From contig NC_134984.1 in NCBI RefSeq assembly GCF_050947335.1, positions 10,459,926 to 10,523,925 of the forward strand: 64,000 nt of DNA. The letters are read 5' to 3'. Both the position numbers and the translations under genes were made by a program. Positions 32,641-46,500 of the stretch are shown here, in pieces (the first letter of the stretch is position 1; every line of letters starts with the position of its first letter). The stretch comes from Megachile rotundata (lineage: Eukaryota > Arthropoda > Insecta > Hymenoptera > Megachilidae). The notes under the pieces are model-generated. The model ran no database searches and was not told the origin of the DNA. It was given only the letters and a program-made list of their open reading frames with translations.

Positions 32641-33299
32641 AGACTACTTTCACACTCACCATTACATTTATGAAATTAAAATATTTTGTATTAATAATCA
32701 TTATTAATTGTTGTACAAAATATCTGTTAATAATCATAACAAAGATTTGATGAATCAAAAATAACATATTCACAATAGCTCCATTAGAGATCACTTTTGG
32801 CATTCATTATTGCATTTATAAAATTAAAATATATTTATTAATAATCATTATTAATTATTATATAAAATATCTATTAATAATTATAAGAAAGTGATAGATC
32901 AAAAATAGTACCCTCATAATAGCTCCGTCTTACATTATTTAAAATATAATATGTATGGTATACTAGAATTTGAAATATTAAATACAAGGCTTTTGTCCTT
33001 AAAAGAGTGGTTCTCGAACAGGAAGCTGGTGTACGTGACGAACACTATGAGATTACACACGCATGCGTAGATACAGTTAAATGCACGCAAGGATAAGCTT
33101 CGAGCACAGAAGGGTAGGCGAAAACGAAACGGGAAAGAGTGTGTAGTATTCCTGCGTTAGGGGATGGTCCGATACCGAAAGAAGGTCAATGATGGACGAA
33201 TGAGTCATTTCAGGGAGTTGTTCCTTATGCCTGATTCACACTGCTATTTGTCAGCAGCTCGAATCGATTTACAATATAAACCAAGTTAAAAGTATGGGT

Positions 33300-34050
33300 A
33301 GACACATATCGTATCATGAATTTGCACCAAGTTGATTTCAATTAATATAATTATTGTAATCATAGTATAATAGTTCATTGAAATTAATATAATTATGATT
33401 TAAGTAACACATTTCATATAAACTCTTTGCACTCTGAAAATTTACTTTGCTACTTAAAATAGAAATACAGAAATTTCTCCTCAACAGAAATAACAGAATC
33501 ATGAATTTTGTCAAGCTTGATTTAAATTGACGTAATTATTATAATCATAATATAATGTTTGATTGAAATCAATATAATTATGATTGAAGTAACACATTTT
33601 ATATAAACTCTTTGCACTCTGAAAATTTACTTTGCTACTTAAAATATAAATACAGAAATTTCTACTCAAAAGAAATAACAGAATCATGAATTTTGTCAAG
33701 CTTGATTCAAATTGACGTAATTATTATAATCATAATATAATGTTTGAATGAAATCAATATAATTATGATTGAAGTAATACATTTTATATAAACTCTTTGC
33801 ACTCTGAAAATTTATTTTGCTACTTAAAATAGAATTACAGAAATTTCTTCTCAAAAGAATTAACAGAATCATGAATTTTGTCAAGCTTGATTTAAATTGA
33901 CGTAATTATAATCATAATATTATGTTTGATTGAAATCAATATAATTATAATTAAAATAATGTATAAATTTTGTATTAAGTCTTTGTACTTCGAAAATTTA
34001 TTCTGCTACTTAAAATGTCTCCTCAGAGATGACAACCGAGTGCAAAGAGT
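33300..34050. repeat. 185 bp tandem repeat, four copies
   Basis: ATGAATTTTG anchors at 33316 (diverged), 33501, 33686 and 33871 are exactly 185 bp apart. Each unit includes CTCTTTGCACTCTGAAAATT. Copies two to four are very similar, which suggests recent amplification. Confidence 0.9.
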
Positions 34051-34839
34051 TAATATGATTTAAATTAACATAATTATTATAATAGTACTAAAATACTATG
34101 AAATAAACGAAAAGTAATAAATTACAGAATATATTCTACCAAGTACCTACTTTTTGACACCCTATACTTAAAATAAGCTTCATCAATAAATTATGATTAT
34201 AATCTTTCACGGTTTCTAAGCTGCTAAGACTCAGATAGCTGAGCCACATCTAAGATCAAACTCCAGTTACAAACTAAGATACTTTTTAACCTGACCTTTT
34301 TTAATTATTTATGAATCGAGATGTCTAAACCTTGATCACAAGTTTCAACATATAAATGTTTGCAAAAATATCCATAGTCCGTACAGTTGACGAGAATGAT
34401 TCACGATGCGTTCACGGACTGTTTGCGGTCTGTTTGCAAACAGCAGTGTGGACGAAGCATTACGGTGATACCGTCCGCGCGGAACGCCGAGAAAAACATC
34501 CGTTCGCTTTAATTCATCGCCTCGATTTGCATGTTAAATCCTTTCTCCTTGAGGTGTCGATGTAATTACACACTGGCTTTCTTATGTTTTATTCCGAACG
34601 AGTCAGAGATTCGATACTGTTATACGTTGCAACTGAAAGTAAAATGAAATGATCGCGAACGGTTTTCAGATAAGATTTAGTCGGCCGTAGGCGATACATG
34701 CGTGGAGTATGTTCATTTTCATGTACGTTTGTTGGCGACCGTTTTACGAGAAACTGGAGATATTCGTGTTAGAAAATATCGTTCGTGATCGTCGATTATA
34801 TCTGGTGGAGATGTTGCGTGAGAGATAAATTATGGACTT

Positions 34840-35350
34840 TTTTAAGATTGGGTTTTGAGGATAAATGAGTTTTTGGGAGATTAAATTTTGAGACTTTGCA
34901 GATTTGAGATGTGGATTTTGGGCAATTTTAGAATATTTTTGGAATTTTTGAAATTTTCGATTTCTGGAAGTTTAAAATTTTGGAATTTTTGGAAACTGAA
35001 TTTATGGAAATTGTGAAATTTTGAATTTTTGCAAATTTTGAATTTCGGGAAATTGTGAAATTTTGAATTTTTGGAAATTGCGAAGTTATTAAAATTTGGA
35101 AATTTTTAATTTTTTGTAATTTGTAATTTTTGGAAATTGTGAAATTTTGCAAATTTGAAAATTTGGGAATTTGGAATTTTTAGTAATTTTGAATTTTTGG
35201 AAATTGTAAAATTTGGGGTATTTTGCACTTTTGGAAATTGTGAAATTTTTGAAATTTTGAATTTTTAGAAGTTTTGAAATTTTTTTAATTTTAAATTTTT
35301 TTAAATTTTTTAAATTTTGAATTTTTGGAAATTTTGAAATTCTGAAAATT
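34840..35350 (+). repeat. Purine array (GAATTTTTGGAAATTG-type)
   Basis: Degenerate 16-20 bp periodicity on the + strand; no coding content. Confidence 0.8.
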
Positions 35351-35500
35351 TAAACAAAAATTACATAATAATCAAAATATTACCTTACAATAAGATAGAA
35401 AGCATATTAAATTTTTTTACGTTTTTATATACGTAAATGCATTTATGTTCATTTAGGTATTTAAAGGTCTCTTCTTCAAACACTATATAACGTTAGTACC

Positions 35501-35613
35501 CGTTAAACGTAGCAAATGGGCGGATCTTCAGATCATTAAATAATTTAAAATGCACACAGTGATTCATATATATTGACTCATAACAGAAAAAAATGAAAAT
35601 TCTACGTTTAACG
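35501..35613. mobile_element. Possible short inverted-repeat element
   Basis: CGTTAAACGTAG at 35501-35512 and its exact complement at 35602-35613 enclose 89 bp of AT-rich DNA. May be a very small MITE; no clear target duplication. Confidence 0.4.
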
Positions 35614-37189
35614 ACTTAATTCTAATTTCAAAGTAGGCCACTTTATGAACTGTTATAGTTGGGTGCGGAAATATAGCGTAGTCGTAAAATCTTTGAAGCA
35701 TGAAAGAACGTAAAGTTCAAGCACCGAAACATGAGATACTGGGAGATAAGAAACTCGAACCTTGTTCAGGGCCGTATGCTGTAAACTCGAAATTAGTTTT
35801 TTGTATACTTCTATTAAGTGAACTTGTATTACAGTAAAAAAACAAATTGCGACATATACGACGTTAATATATCGCGCCACTTCGCGCTTTAATTTACGAC
35901 TGCTACATATTTGCATATTTGTAAACGCAAAGATACATTTTATTTATGTATGTAAAATGTACGTGTTACGCTGTGAAAATAGCATATGTAGTTTTTTAGG
36001 ATTCTGTTTGTAAAAAGGGAAAATTGGAACAAAATTTGAATTTTGGAAAATATTAATTCATTAGAGGTGGTAAATACAAGTATAATTGGTTTTATGAGGA
36101 TGTTTGTAATAATATTGTTGTATTACTGCAGTTTTGGGAAATGAATTTCATGTTTATTTGATGGAGAGTGGAGGGAGTGGTACAGTTATGTGTAAATAAA
36201 TATTTATATATTTATTATTTATTGTAAATATTAATTCATTTATTACTATATATATATTATTTATTATAAATATTTATATATTTATTTTAATTTTATTTTG
36301 TAATTTAAAATGTAATATTAGTACACTGTGGAACAGGAACGTTTTTAAATGTTTTTTACCTTTTGTAATAAGATTGTTAATCAAGATAATACATTATTTA
36401 TGCAAAATTGATAGCTATATGTAGAAGTAAGCATATAATAAATTCTTTAAAAAAAAAGATTGAAAATTTTCAGTAGAAAATGTTTAAATAAACAAATTTA
36501 TATCATTTGTATATATAAGTATGTATATTTACACATGCTAGTATTTATATATAAATTTAAATAATGCTTGTATGTAATAATATTTATACAATTTTATTTA
36601 TTTATAAATTTATGTATTATTTATATAACAGTATTATATATGTGTATTTCAAATATTTTATTTGAATATTTATACAATTGCATATACTACTATTTATATA
36701 TAAATATACTCACACATATGTATACTGTAAATACACATACATCATATCATTTGTATGTTTGTATTATTTATATATAACTAACAAAATTATTATGTTGCAA
36801 ATCTGTGGAATGTAAACTTTTTTTACATTTACTCAGATATTAATTCAGATTAATTTCTATAAAAAATTTCAACAATTTCCTCTTAACAAATTGTTATCTT
36901 GTTTATTCTTTGCAACAGATACCAATTATTTCATCGGTAATACATTTTTCAGTAAACAATTTTATTAAAACGAGAAAAGAAGGATTTATTTTATAATATT
37001 GTAGTTTTATATTGCACTCAAAGATACTTTATTTGGTATTCGATGAATAAACATTGCAGTTGCATATTTTATTCATAAACTTTCTCCATTACATTTATTA
37101 CTGATTGTGTAAACGTGTCTTGTTTTTCCTTTTACTTCTTGGATATTATTAATCATTTATGAATTTATTGGTTTTAATATATGAATGCA

Positions 37190-37570
37190 ATAAATATTTC
37201 TTGTTTTTTGTTTAAGTAATAGAATATTTAAAATAATTGACAAGATTGATGGTTTAAATGAACAAATTCAACGAACATTTCTTGTTTTTTATTTAATTAA
37301 TAGAATATTTAAAATATTTTACTAGTTTGATGGTCTAAATAAAAAATAAATTCAACAAACATTTCTTGTTTTTTATTTAAGTAATAGAATATTAAAAATA
37401 TTTTACAAGTTTAATGGTCTAAATAAATAAATTCAACGAATGTTTCTCATTTTTTATTTAACTATTATAAAATTTCGAATGATCTGCAAAAATGGTCCAA
37501 ATAAATAAATCCAACAAACATTTCTTGTTTATTATTTAGTTATTAGAATATTCCAAAAATTTGCAAATTG
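37190..37570. repeat. 80-90 bp tandem repeat, about five copies
   Basis: Each unit has ACATTTCTTGTTTTTTATTT, then AATAGAATATTTAAAATATT, then a GGTCTAAATAAATAAATTCA block. Anchors fall near 37195, 37275, 37362, 37440 and 37520. Confidence 0.78.
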
Positions 37571-39319
37571 AATAATTGTAAATAATTTATAATTTTTATA
37601 AATTTCGGACAAAATTATAAAATATGATCAATTTTGTTAAGTATAGTCTCTAAGTAATTAGTTCTTGAATTAACTTATTTCTAATTTATAATAGTTTATT
37701 CCTAGTTTACAATTATATTATAATATTCCATGTCTATTTTATAATAGTTTGTTCCTAAAATAAATTAACACTCGTAAATTCACTTCCAAAATAAACTAAG
37801 CTAAACTCTAAAAACTATAATAAACTCCAGCTAGAATTGAACAATTGCAATCTCTTAATTTTAATTTAGAAATGTCTTATTTTCTGTTATTACTGTTAGT
37901 CTCGCGTGGGTGCAAATTATCGTTGATTGTGTGTTTATAACACCGTCATGTTATCGGGCGATAAGAATAAAATTGAAAACAATCGCAAAAACAGATGTAC
38001 GAAAGGCGATAAAACTGCTTGACGTAATCAGTGATAACACGAAATGAACATTTCGTCTGTTCGGTAGACGTATAACAACAAATTAAACTTTCTGGTATGT
38101 AGTTTATACATTAGAGTACATCTTTATACCAAAAGGACCACATCCGTTTTATTAATAAAACAGATTAATTTCACTAATTATTTTAGTTCTTTTATTAATT
38201 ATTTGATTGGTTTCATTAATTGATTTATCAAACGCATCTAATTATTTTTCACGGGATTGGAAGTACAAATACAAGATAAACAATGATTGTTTTTATTCAG
38301 AAAGATCAAAGGGTCAAAATGTATATTAAATAACATTTTGTAATAATTTAATTTTTTTTGCAAAATTTACAAAATTTCATTATTGTTAGTAATTTAACAA
38401 ATACTTACGTTCCTATTATTATTGTAAAAAATATATTGCTGTCACAATATTTAATAATACAGTAATATATTAATGTAAATAATATTTTTATTTAACAATA
38501 TGTTTAATATATTTTTATTTATTTAAATACAAAATACAAATAAGAATTCATAACAAAATTTAATTCTATAATTTATTTAGATTGATATAAATAAATATTA
38601 TCATATACATATACACACACATGTATGCATTTCCACATATGTCTCTTGCATCTGAATTTAAAAAGTTTGTTTAAAAATCGTTGTTTTGTCCCAAAAAGCA
38701 CTTTCACATATTTCACTACCAAGTTTTATTAAAAAAGTAGAACAAATTTTAGTTTTTAAATAAAAAAAATTATGATACAATTCGCTCCTATAAAAAATAT
38801 TTTTTACTCAAAGTAGAATGTTACATCAATTGATATAAATTGATCAACTTTCCGTTCGAAAAGTTATATAAGCAACGACAAAGGAACAAGATGAAATAAT
38901 ATTACCAGCGATGCATGATTTTCCATGACAAAAATTTTCTTTCGCTTTACCATGATGCAATGCACGTTACGGTCTGGCACACAGCGTGGTTAATGTGTCG
39001 TTAAGTCATCACTAATAATATTGTTAGCCATTATCGAGACGGTGATTAATGGGACCTACGAAACAAACACGAAAAAAATCTTTTCTCGTTAACCGTGATT
39101 CGATTTTACATTCTTGGTTGATTCACGAATACCTTTTAATTTCGTCACGCGAATGTAATCGTCTTATGATAATGTGATGTATTGTAATTTCATCGGTCAC
39201 TGTTGTTGATCTTTTAAGTCGGTCACGAAAGTATTTCTATTCTTTTAATTATTCTGTGTGTCACATTGTATCGAAAGTTTAAACTCCGTGTACATCTTTG
39301 TAAATTTAGAATTATCACG

Positions 39320-39700
39320 TTTCTAAATTTTTTTTGTTTAAAAATTGGAAAATATTTTTTAAATTTCTGAACCTTATTTCTAAATCTGAAATTTTGAAAG
39401 TTGTTCCAAATTTATTTCTAAGTTTACAAAATACCAAATTTCTAAATGTTCAAATTACCACTTTTCTAAATTTCTTTATTTATAAATTTGAAAATTCAAA
39501 ATGTCTATATTTATAAATTGTTATATTACATTTTTTAAAATGTTTCTATTGAAAATTAAAAATGTCTCTGTATTCGAATTTTCAAATGAGCAAAATCCTA
39601 TATTTTTCTTAATTTTTCAATTATTATTTTTAGAAGTGTTTTTCTTGAAAACTTGAAATTTCTACACACTCAAATTTACCAATTATCAAATCAATTTAAA
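39320..39700. repeat. Weak pyrimidine array
   Basis: Loose CTAAATTT and CAAATTT words; much decayed. A short TGTTCCTTGAAATTAATTTAA repeat follows at 39770-39890. Confidence 0.55.
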
Positions 39701-40439
39701 TTGTCCCTTTTAAATTAATGTAACGTTTTCCCGTGAATTTTTTTCCCTTGAATTGTTTCCTTAAATTAATTAAAATTGTTCCTTGAAATGAATTTAACTT
39801 GTTTTCTAAAATTAACTTAACTTGTTCCTTGAAATTAATTTAACATTTTTCCTGAAATTAATTTAACTTGTTCCTTGAAATGAATTTACCTTAAAAAGTA
39901 TTACAAAGTATAACAAAAATTGTTCTCTGTGTTCCACAAACTCCATCAAACTAACGAGATAATATCTATAAATTGAAAGCAATAAACAACTGTTATACGT
40001 TGATAATATTTGATCTTATCTGCACAGAAGATCCTCTCGTTTTAATACAACCAATTCAACCTTCGCGTGATACGCGTTTCAGAACTTTCAACGTTGATGA
40101 CTGCAATATGCTTCATGCTGGACTAACCACAAATTGACTTCCTGACATGCTTCCAGAAGAACTCGATCACGACACCGTTCCACTAATTTCGTCCAATAAC
40201 TGCGTTCGTGTTTCGCCAATGCGAGAAACACGATTTTCACTTATCAAATTTTCTTTATATTGCATCCTTTAGGATTTATGAGTGGAAGACATGATAATAA
40301 CAAGGTTTTTAAGCAATACTTTATTGTAAGGGAGTGTACAGTGTGCTAGGAACTAGCAGTGCTACATATGCTAGAAACTGGTGTCGGTAACCTTACTAGT
40401 AGGTAGTAGTAGAATTTTAGTGTTTATTGCTTTGGCTGT

Positions 40440-41730
40440 ACCGTCTTTTTAAAATCTATAAATTACATTGTCAAATTTGTAGATTCACAAATCGGTAAAT
40501 GGACGAATCTGCAGGTACTAAAATTTGTAAATCTTGAAATCTCTATATTCACTAATTTCTAGATAGTCAAATTCCTACACCCTTAAATTTATGCAGAATT
40601 GTTTACATTGACAAATTTATGCATCTTCACACTTCTATATGCTCAAATTTATATATCCTCAAGTTTTTACATTAGTAAACTACACTCCCAAATCCCTGTA
40701 TACTCAAGTCTCTACACGATCAAGTTTGTACATGACCAAGTCTCCACGTGACCAAGTTTTCATATGACCAAGTCTACACATGACCAAGTCTTCACATGAC
40801 CGTCTTCATATGACCAAGTCTACAGATGACCAAGTTTCCATATGATAATGTCTGCACATGACAAAGTCTCCACATGACCAAGTCTTCACATGACCAAGTT
40901 TACACATGACCAAGTCTTCATATGATCAAGTCTTCATATGACCAAGTCTACACATGACCAAGTCTCCATATGACCAAGTCTACACATCCAAGTCTACACA
41001 TGACCGTCTTCATATGACCAAGTCTACACATGACCAAGTTTCCATATGATAAAGTCTCCACATGACCAAATCTCTACATCCCCAAGTTTCCACATGACTA
41101 AATCTCTATATCCCCAAATCTACATTCCCCAACTCCTACATTCCCAAATCCCTACATTCCCAAGTCCCTACATCCCCAAGTCTCTACATCCCCAAGTTTA
41201 TATATCCCCAAGTCTCTATCTGACCAAATCTCTACATTCCCAAATTCCTACATCCCCAAATTCCTATATCCCCCAATTTCTACGTTTTTAAATTTCTAGA
41301 TCTCCAAATCTCTACGTCCCCAAGTCTTTACATTCCCAAATCCCCACATTCTTAAATTTCTAGATCTCCAAATTTCTACGTTTCCAAATCTCTACATGAC
41401 CAAATTCCTGCATCACGAAATTACTAGACCCCCAACTCTCAAGTTCCCCAAATTTCTAAATCCTCAAATATCTATACCCCCAAATCTCCAGGTTTCTAAA
41501 TTTCTAAATCCTGAAATCTCTACATCCTTCCATATCTATATCCCCAACTCTCCAGGTGCCCAAATTCTCTAAATCTTGAAATCCCTATATCCTGCAATAT
41601 CTATACCCCCAACTCTCTAGGTGCCCAAATTCTCTAAATCTTGAAATCCCTACATCCTGCAATATCTATACCTCTAAATCTCCAAATTCCTAAATTTCTA
41701 AATCTTCAAATCGCTGCATCGTCAAATGCC
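40440..41730. repeat. Long pyrimidine array with a 16 bp subarray
   Basis: CAAATTTCTACATCCC-type words over 1.3 kb. At 40720-41060 it becomes a 16 bp tandem repeat, CATGACCAAGTCTACA with variants, about 20 copies. At 41490-41700 a larger unit with CCCAAATTCTCTAAATCTTG is duplicated. Confidence 0.85.
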
Positions 41731-42354
41731 TACCATCTTCGAAACCAGCATGATTCCACATTTGTTTTTCAGCACATCTCACTGCATTTATTTCCATTCT
41801 TATTATCCATTCTTATTATCCATTCTTATTATTCATTCTTTTTTCTACTCGTTATTTAACAATGTGGGAACGTACGATGAAATTGTGATAAGTATGAATA
41901 ATCAAATATGCACACACATAAATGGCATTTGCAATTCCGAATACAATTAGAAGAGGATGAGATTTTTTAAAGTTTAGTTTCGCATTATTATTTTTTTATG
42001 TTCTTCTTTATTTAATTATTCGGTGGAGTTGATACGAGGGAACTTTGCAAGAGAATTTTTCATGATTTCGCAGAAGTGTAATAATAAGAAATCGAGGGAT
42101 TTCGTGATGCATTGAAGAAAAATATGATTTTCTCGGCTCTTTCTTTGTTTTGTTGAAACAAAGAGCACCGTTTGTTGAATTTAATATGAAATTTCTTAGA
42201 AGGCTAAAGTATTTGAGAGATTGAAAAATACCGAGGTAGATTGTGAAGAAATGAAATTGTTATAGGTATTTTATCTTATTTGACTTGAATATTGCACTTG
42301 ATGTTATAAATCAGTTCTTTTTTAATTTATGTTATTTTTATATGAGTATTATAG

Positions 42355-42600
42355 TAATACATATAACTATTTTACTGTACTACTATTTCACTATTTTATT
42401 ATATTATTATACTATTATTTCACTATTTTATTATACTATTATACTATTAGTTCACTACTTTCCTATATTACTATGTTATTAGTTCACTATTTTACTATAT
42501 TACTATATTATTAGTTCGCTATTTCACTATGTTACTATACTATTAGTTCACTATTTTATTATATTACTATACTACTATTTCATTATTCCACAATCTGTTT
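42355..42600. repeat. TTAGTTCACTATTTTACTA array
   Basis: Units of about 30 bp made from TATTACTATAC and TTCACTATTTTA words. Similar composition to the arrays at 23400-23860. Confidence 0.75.
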
Positions 42601-43137
42601 CACTTTTCGTGTCACACTGAACCATCCGTTACATTCATACAAATGAAGGTAATAAAACTTTTATTCACCGTAGTTTTTAATTTTTCCCTTCCCCTCGTTT
42701 AAATTATACGTCCAATTATTACAGTCCTTACTCTTCCATAACATTCTTCCATTTTCATGAATGAATAAAGCAGAAACATTAAAAGTAATTATTATAGCTT
42801 CGCGTGTGTATGAAAATATCAAAAGTTCATTCAAGAACGTATGTGGAAGAAGGGTGAAAAAAAGAATATCGATTAAAAAATAAAATGACCTTTCCGCTGA
42901 ATCAATCCTTTTTATGACCTTTCTTCTACAGGTTCTAAAAATAAGAAGACATTTTGAAACATAAAAAAGAACATAACGAGATCTAACTATGGTATTATCT
43001 ATTTTTTAAATAAAAACAAATTGAAAAAATAACTAATGAAGGATTGAATGTATATTAATATATGAGATTATTTTAATTTTATGTCGACGGAAATCAGTTT
43101 ATATTTTAAAGAATATATGTTTCAGTTTATATTTTGA

Positions 43138-43381
43138 CCCTTTGCGCTCGAAGGCAATAGCAACTTTACAACTTATTACTGGAAAAGTTAAATGAATTCT
43201 TTTGAGGTTATTATTTCTCTGCTAATAATTATTTTAATTATGGAAATTACGGCTAAAACACAGTTTGCTTCGTTGTGTTTATACATCACATCTGTCATAT
43301 TATAACATCACTTAAATGCTCATTTCAAATTTTTGTATTAAATAAAATGGCGACTGAGAGTCACTTTTCGAGCACAAAGGG
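43138..43381. mobile_element. TTAA-type MITE, family B, copy 2
   Basis: Ends CCCTTTGCGCTCGAAGG and TTTTCGAGCACAAAGGG, flanked by TTGA (decayed) and TTAA. It aligns along its length with 10127-10363 but lacks the CTGTTTGCAAACAG palindrome found there. Confidence 0.78.
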
Positions 43382-44029
43382 TTAAAGAAAATATAAAGTG
43401 TTTTCGAAATGGCGGTGCAATCAAAAATAGAGTGAATTTACACAAAAAAATAATGCAAAAATATAAAATACAATTTTTTCATGTCATTTAATTTTCGAAA
43501 AAACTGAGTTTGAACAATTTCGAAGTATTTATAAAAAAAATTTGTACACAGCACATAAAATGATAAATGTGACAACTTTTCATTACTTTCAGAATTAATG
43601 ATGTTATTACGCAAATAAATCTAACCATTAATTCTAATAAAGTTCGTTATCAGTCATTCTTCACAATATTATTGATGTGGATATTAATATTTAATGCGAT
43701 AAATTTAGTCGACGATAAGAATACACGCAAGTAATGAACCTGATAAAGTAATATAAGTAATAAATCAATTTCAGTGATATCTGCTGATTTATAATATTTG
43801 TTTACCGTGGAATTAAGGAACAATTTGTTGATACTATCATTATCTACAGTGTGAATAAACATTTTTATGGATAACTATAAAATATTCAAATTCAATACTT
43901 TTGAAAATAATGGTGTATACGAAAAAAGTTTGTTCTATGTTTTTTGCTTATTTTTTCATGTTGACTCGCATACTTTTCAGTTGTTCCGCCATTTTGGAAA
44001 CATCCTGTATAATTTCGTTATATATTGTT

Positions 44030-44400
44030 TTAAATAAATATTTCATTCCTTGCATATCTTGAAGAATGTTTATTTCAATGTATTCTTTATGAAATATTTA
44101 ATTCATTGTATATTTTGAAGAATATATATTTCATTGTATATTTTAAAAAATATTTAATTCATTGCATATTTTGAAGAATATTTTAATGCATTTTGTAAAA
44201 AATATTTATTTTATTGTATATTTTGAAGAATACATATTTCAATATATATTTAAAATAATATTTAATTCGTTGCATATTTTGCAGAATATTTCAATGTATA
44301 TTTTAAAGAACAATTATTTAGGTATTATATTTTAGGGAATATATTTTAAACAATTATACATTTTAGTATATATTAAAGAAAACTATTTTTCAATATGCAC
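44030..44400. repeat. About 28-30 bp degenerate array
   Basis: Repeats of ATTGTATATTTTGAAGAATA with TTCAT or TTAAT spacers, decaying to the right. Confidence 0.72.
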
Positions 44401-45629
44401 ATATCTCAACTTATACTTCCAAACATATAATTCCTACAAATTAAATAGCAAAATTGAATTTTTCCCTTGGGAATAAGTTGTTCAACTTAACGTAAATTCG
44501 TGAAAGCAAATAATGAGACCGAAACAGAAAGAAAGAAGAGATTGTTTTAATTTTGTCAAGGGACGAGTCCGTCAACTAAAATACTAGCTAGTCTAATATC
44601 AACAGAATTAAACTTCAGATTCATTTAGCTTTCAGAAAAATCCGAAAGTTTCGATTGGCTTGGACGTTTGAAATTCAAATAAAGGTAGCGAGCAATTGTA
44701 AAACATTTACTTTTTCTCGTGTTTGTTACTCGAACCGTTTGAAAACGATCGTACACAAGTTTCAAAATGTAAAAAGTTACGGGAAAATAAAACAGAAATC
44801 TTCGGCCGAATAATTTTACTCGTTTCGATATTTTTTTTTTCTTAAAAAAAAATGTATTCTGTTAAATGGAAGAAGTGTTTTGTTATTAAAATAATAATTA
44901 AAATAATTTTCAAAATTATTTTTTCTTTCAACATTGTCCAATTTATAAAAGTATCTAATTTTACAAAGTGTTATAAAACCCATCTAAATCTACAATCCAT
45001 GCGATAAAATAAAAATAAAAATTTGCCAGTTAATGGTTTAATGTTCCACAATAAATAAGACCATAAATCGAGTTCTCGAAGCGAGCTATTGAAATTTCCG
45101 ATTCGAGTAAGCATTTTATTTTTCCAATATAATAAAACGAATTTTCCCGCGTATCTGGGTCGACTGTGTAATTTGTATAGGTTCGCGTTATTTCTTGACA
45201 ACTATCACGGGAGATCCATTTGTCAGAAGCATCTCATTGTGTAAGATTCTGTGAATTGACGAAACGTTTACGGTTCTGCGAACGCGAGACACGATGGCAC
45301 AATTCGCACGTACCTCGTGAAATCATTGTCTAGAACCGTGCATTATTTTTGCATACACCACACGGGCTTTGTGTTTACCCGTGATTTTTCTTCTCCTTCG
45401 CATAACTGGCAAACAACGATATCCACAGTCTGGTCACAATGAACGCACCCATCATTCTTTTAACGCTGTTTATTTATTTAGTCAAAATAAATAGTTATAG
45501 GAAATGTTTGTTATTACTTTGATCGTGGTATAAATTTCAATAAAGAGGGTGGTCGGTGAAATTCTTACTTTTTAAATTTGTTATTAGAAATAAGGAAAAT
45601 AATGTAAATAATAAATTTGAATGTGAACA

Positions 45630-46500
45630 TGTTTAAGGATTTTGAAATTGGAAAATTCAGAGAAATATGGAATTTGAAAATTTGGGGAATTTCGATATTT
45701 GAAAATTTGGAGTATTTTGCAATTTGAAAATTTAGGAAATTTGGAAATTTGAGTAATTTTGGAATCTGAAAATAGGGAGAATGTGGAAATGTAGGGAATT
45801 TTGGAATTGGGAAATTTAAGGAATTTTGGAATTTGGAAGTTGGGGGAATTTTGGAATTTGAAAACAGGGGGAATTTGGAAATCTAGAGAATTTCGTAATT
45901 TGGAGACCTAGGGAATTTTGGAATTAGGAAATTTAAGGAATTCTGGTATTGCAAAATTTGGGGAATTTTGGAATTTGAAAATAGGAGGAATTTGAAAATC
46001 TAGGGAATTGTATAATTTGGAGATCTAGGGAATTTTGGATTTAGGAAATTTAAGGAATTTTGGGATTGGGAAATGTAGGAAAGTTTGGAATTGACAAATC
46101 TAAGGAATTTGGAAATCTGGGGAATTTAGAACTTTGGAAATTTAGGGAATTTTGGAATTTTTAAATATTGGGAATTTAGAACTTTGTAAATCTAGGGAAT
46201 TTCAGAATTGGGAAATCTAAGGAATTTCGGAATTTTGAAATCTAAAGATTTTTGGAATTTGGAAATTAGAAAATTTGAATATTTTAAAATCCGAAAATGT
46301 AAAAATTTGAATATTTTAAAATCAGTAAATGTAAAAATTTGAATATTTAAAAATCCGAAAATGTAAAAACTTGAAAATTTATAAATATTTGATTCTGAAA
46401 TTTGAAAACATAAAATTTCGGAGATTTAATATTTTGGAAATTAATAAAATTCGAATATTAAAGTTTAAAAAATTGAAACTCTTGAAAAATTCTAGATTTA
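45630..46500 (+). repeat. Purine array (GGAATTTTGGAATTTGG-type)
   Basis: Includes recurrent CTAGGGAATTTTGGAATT units; purines are on the + strand throughout. Confidence 0.83.

Noticed and set aside
40330..40420. Hairpin-like GCTAGGAACTAGCAGTGCTA segment as a possible microRNA
   Set aside because: Pairing is short and broken, and no known insect miRNA seed was recognised.
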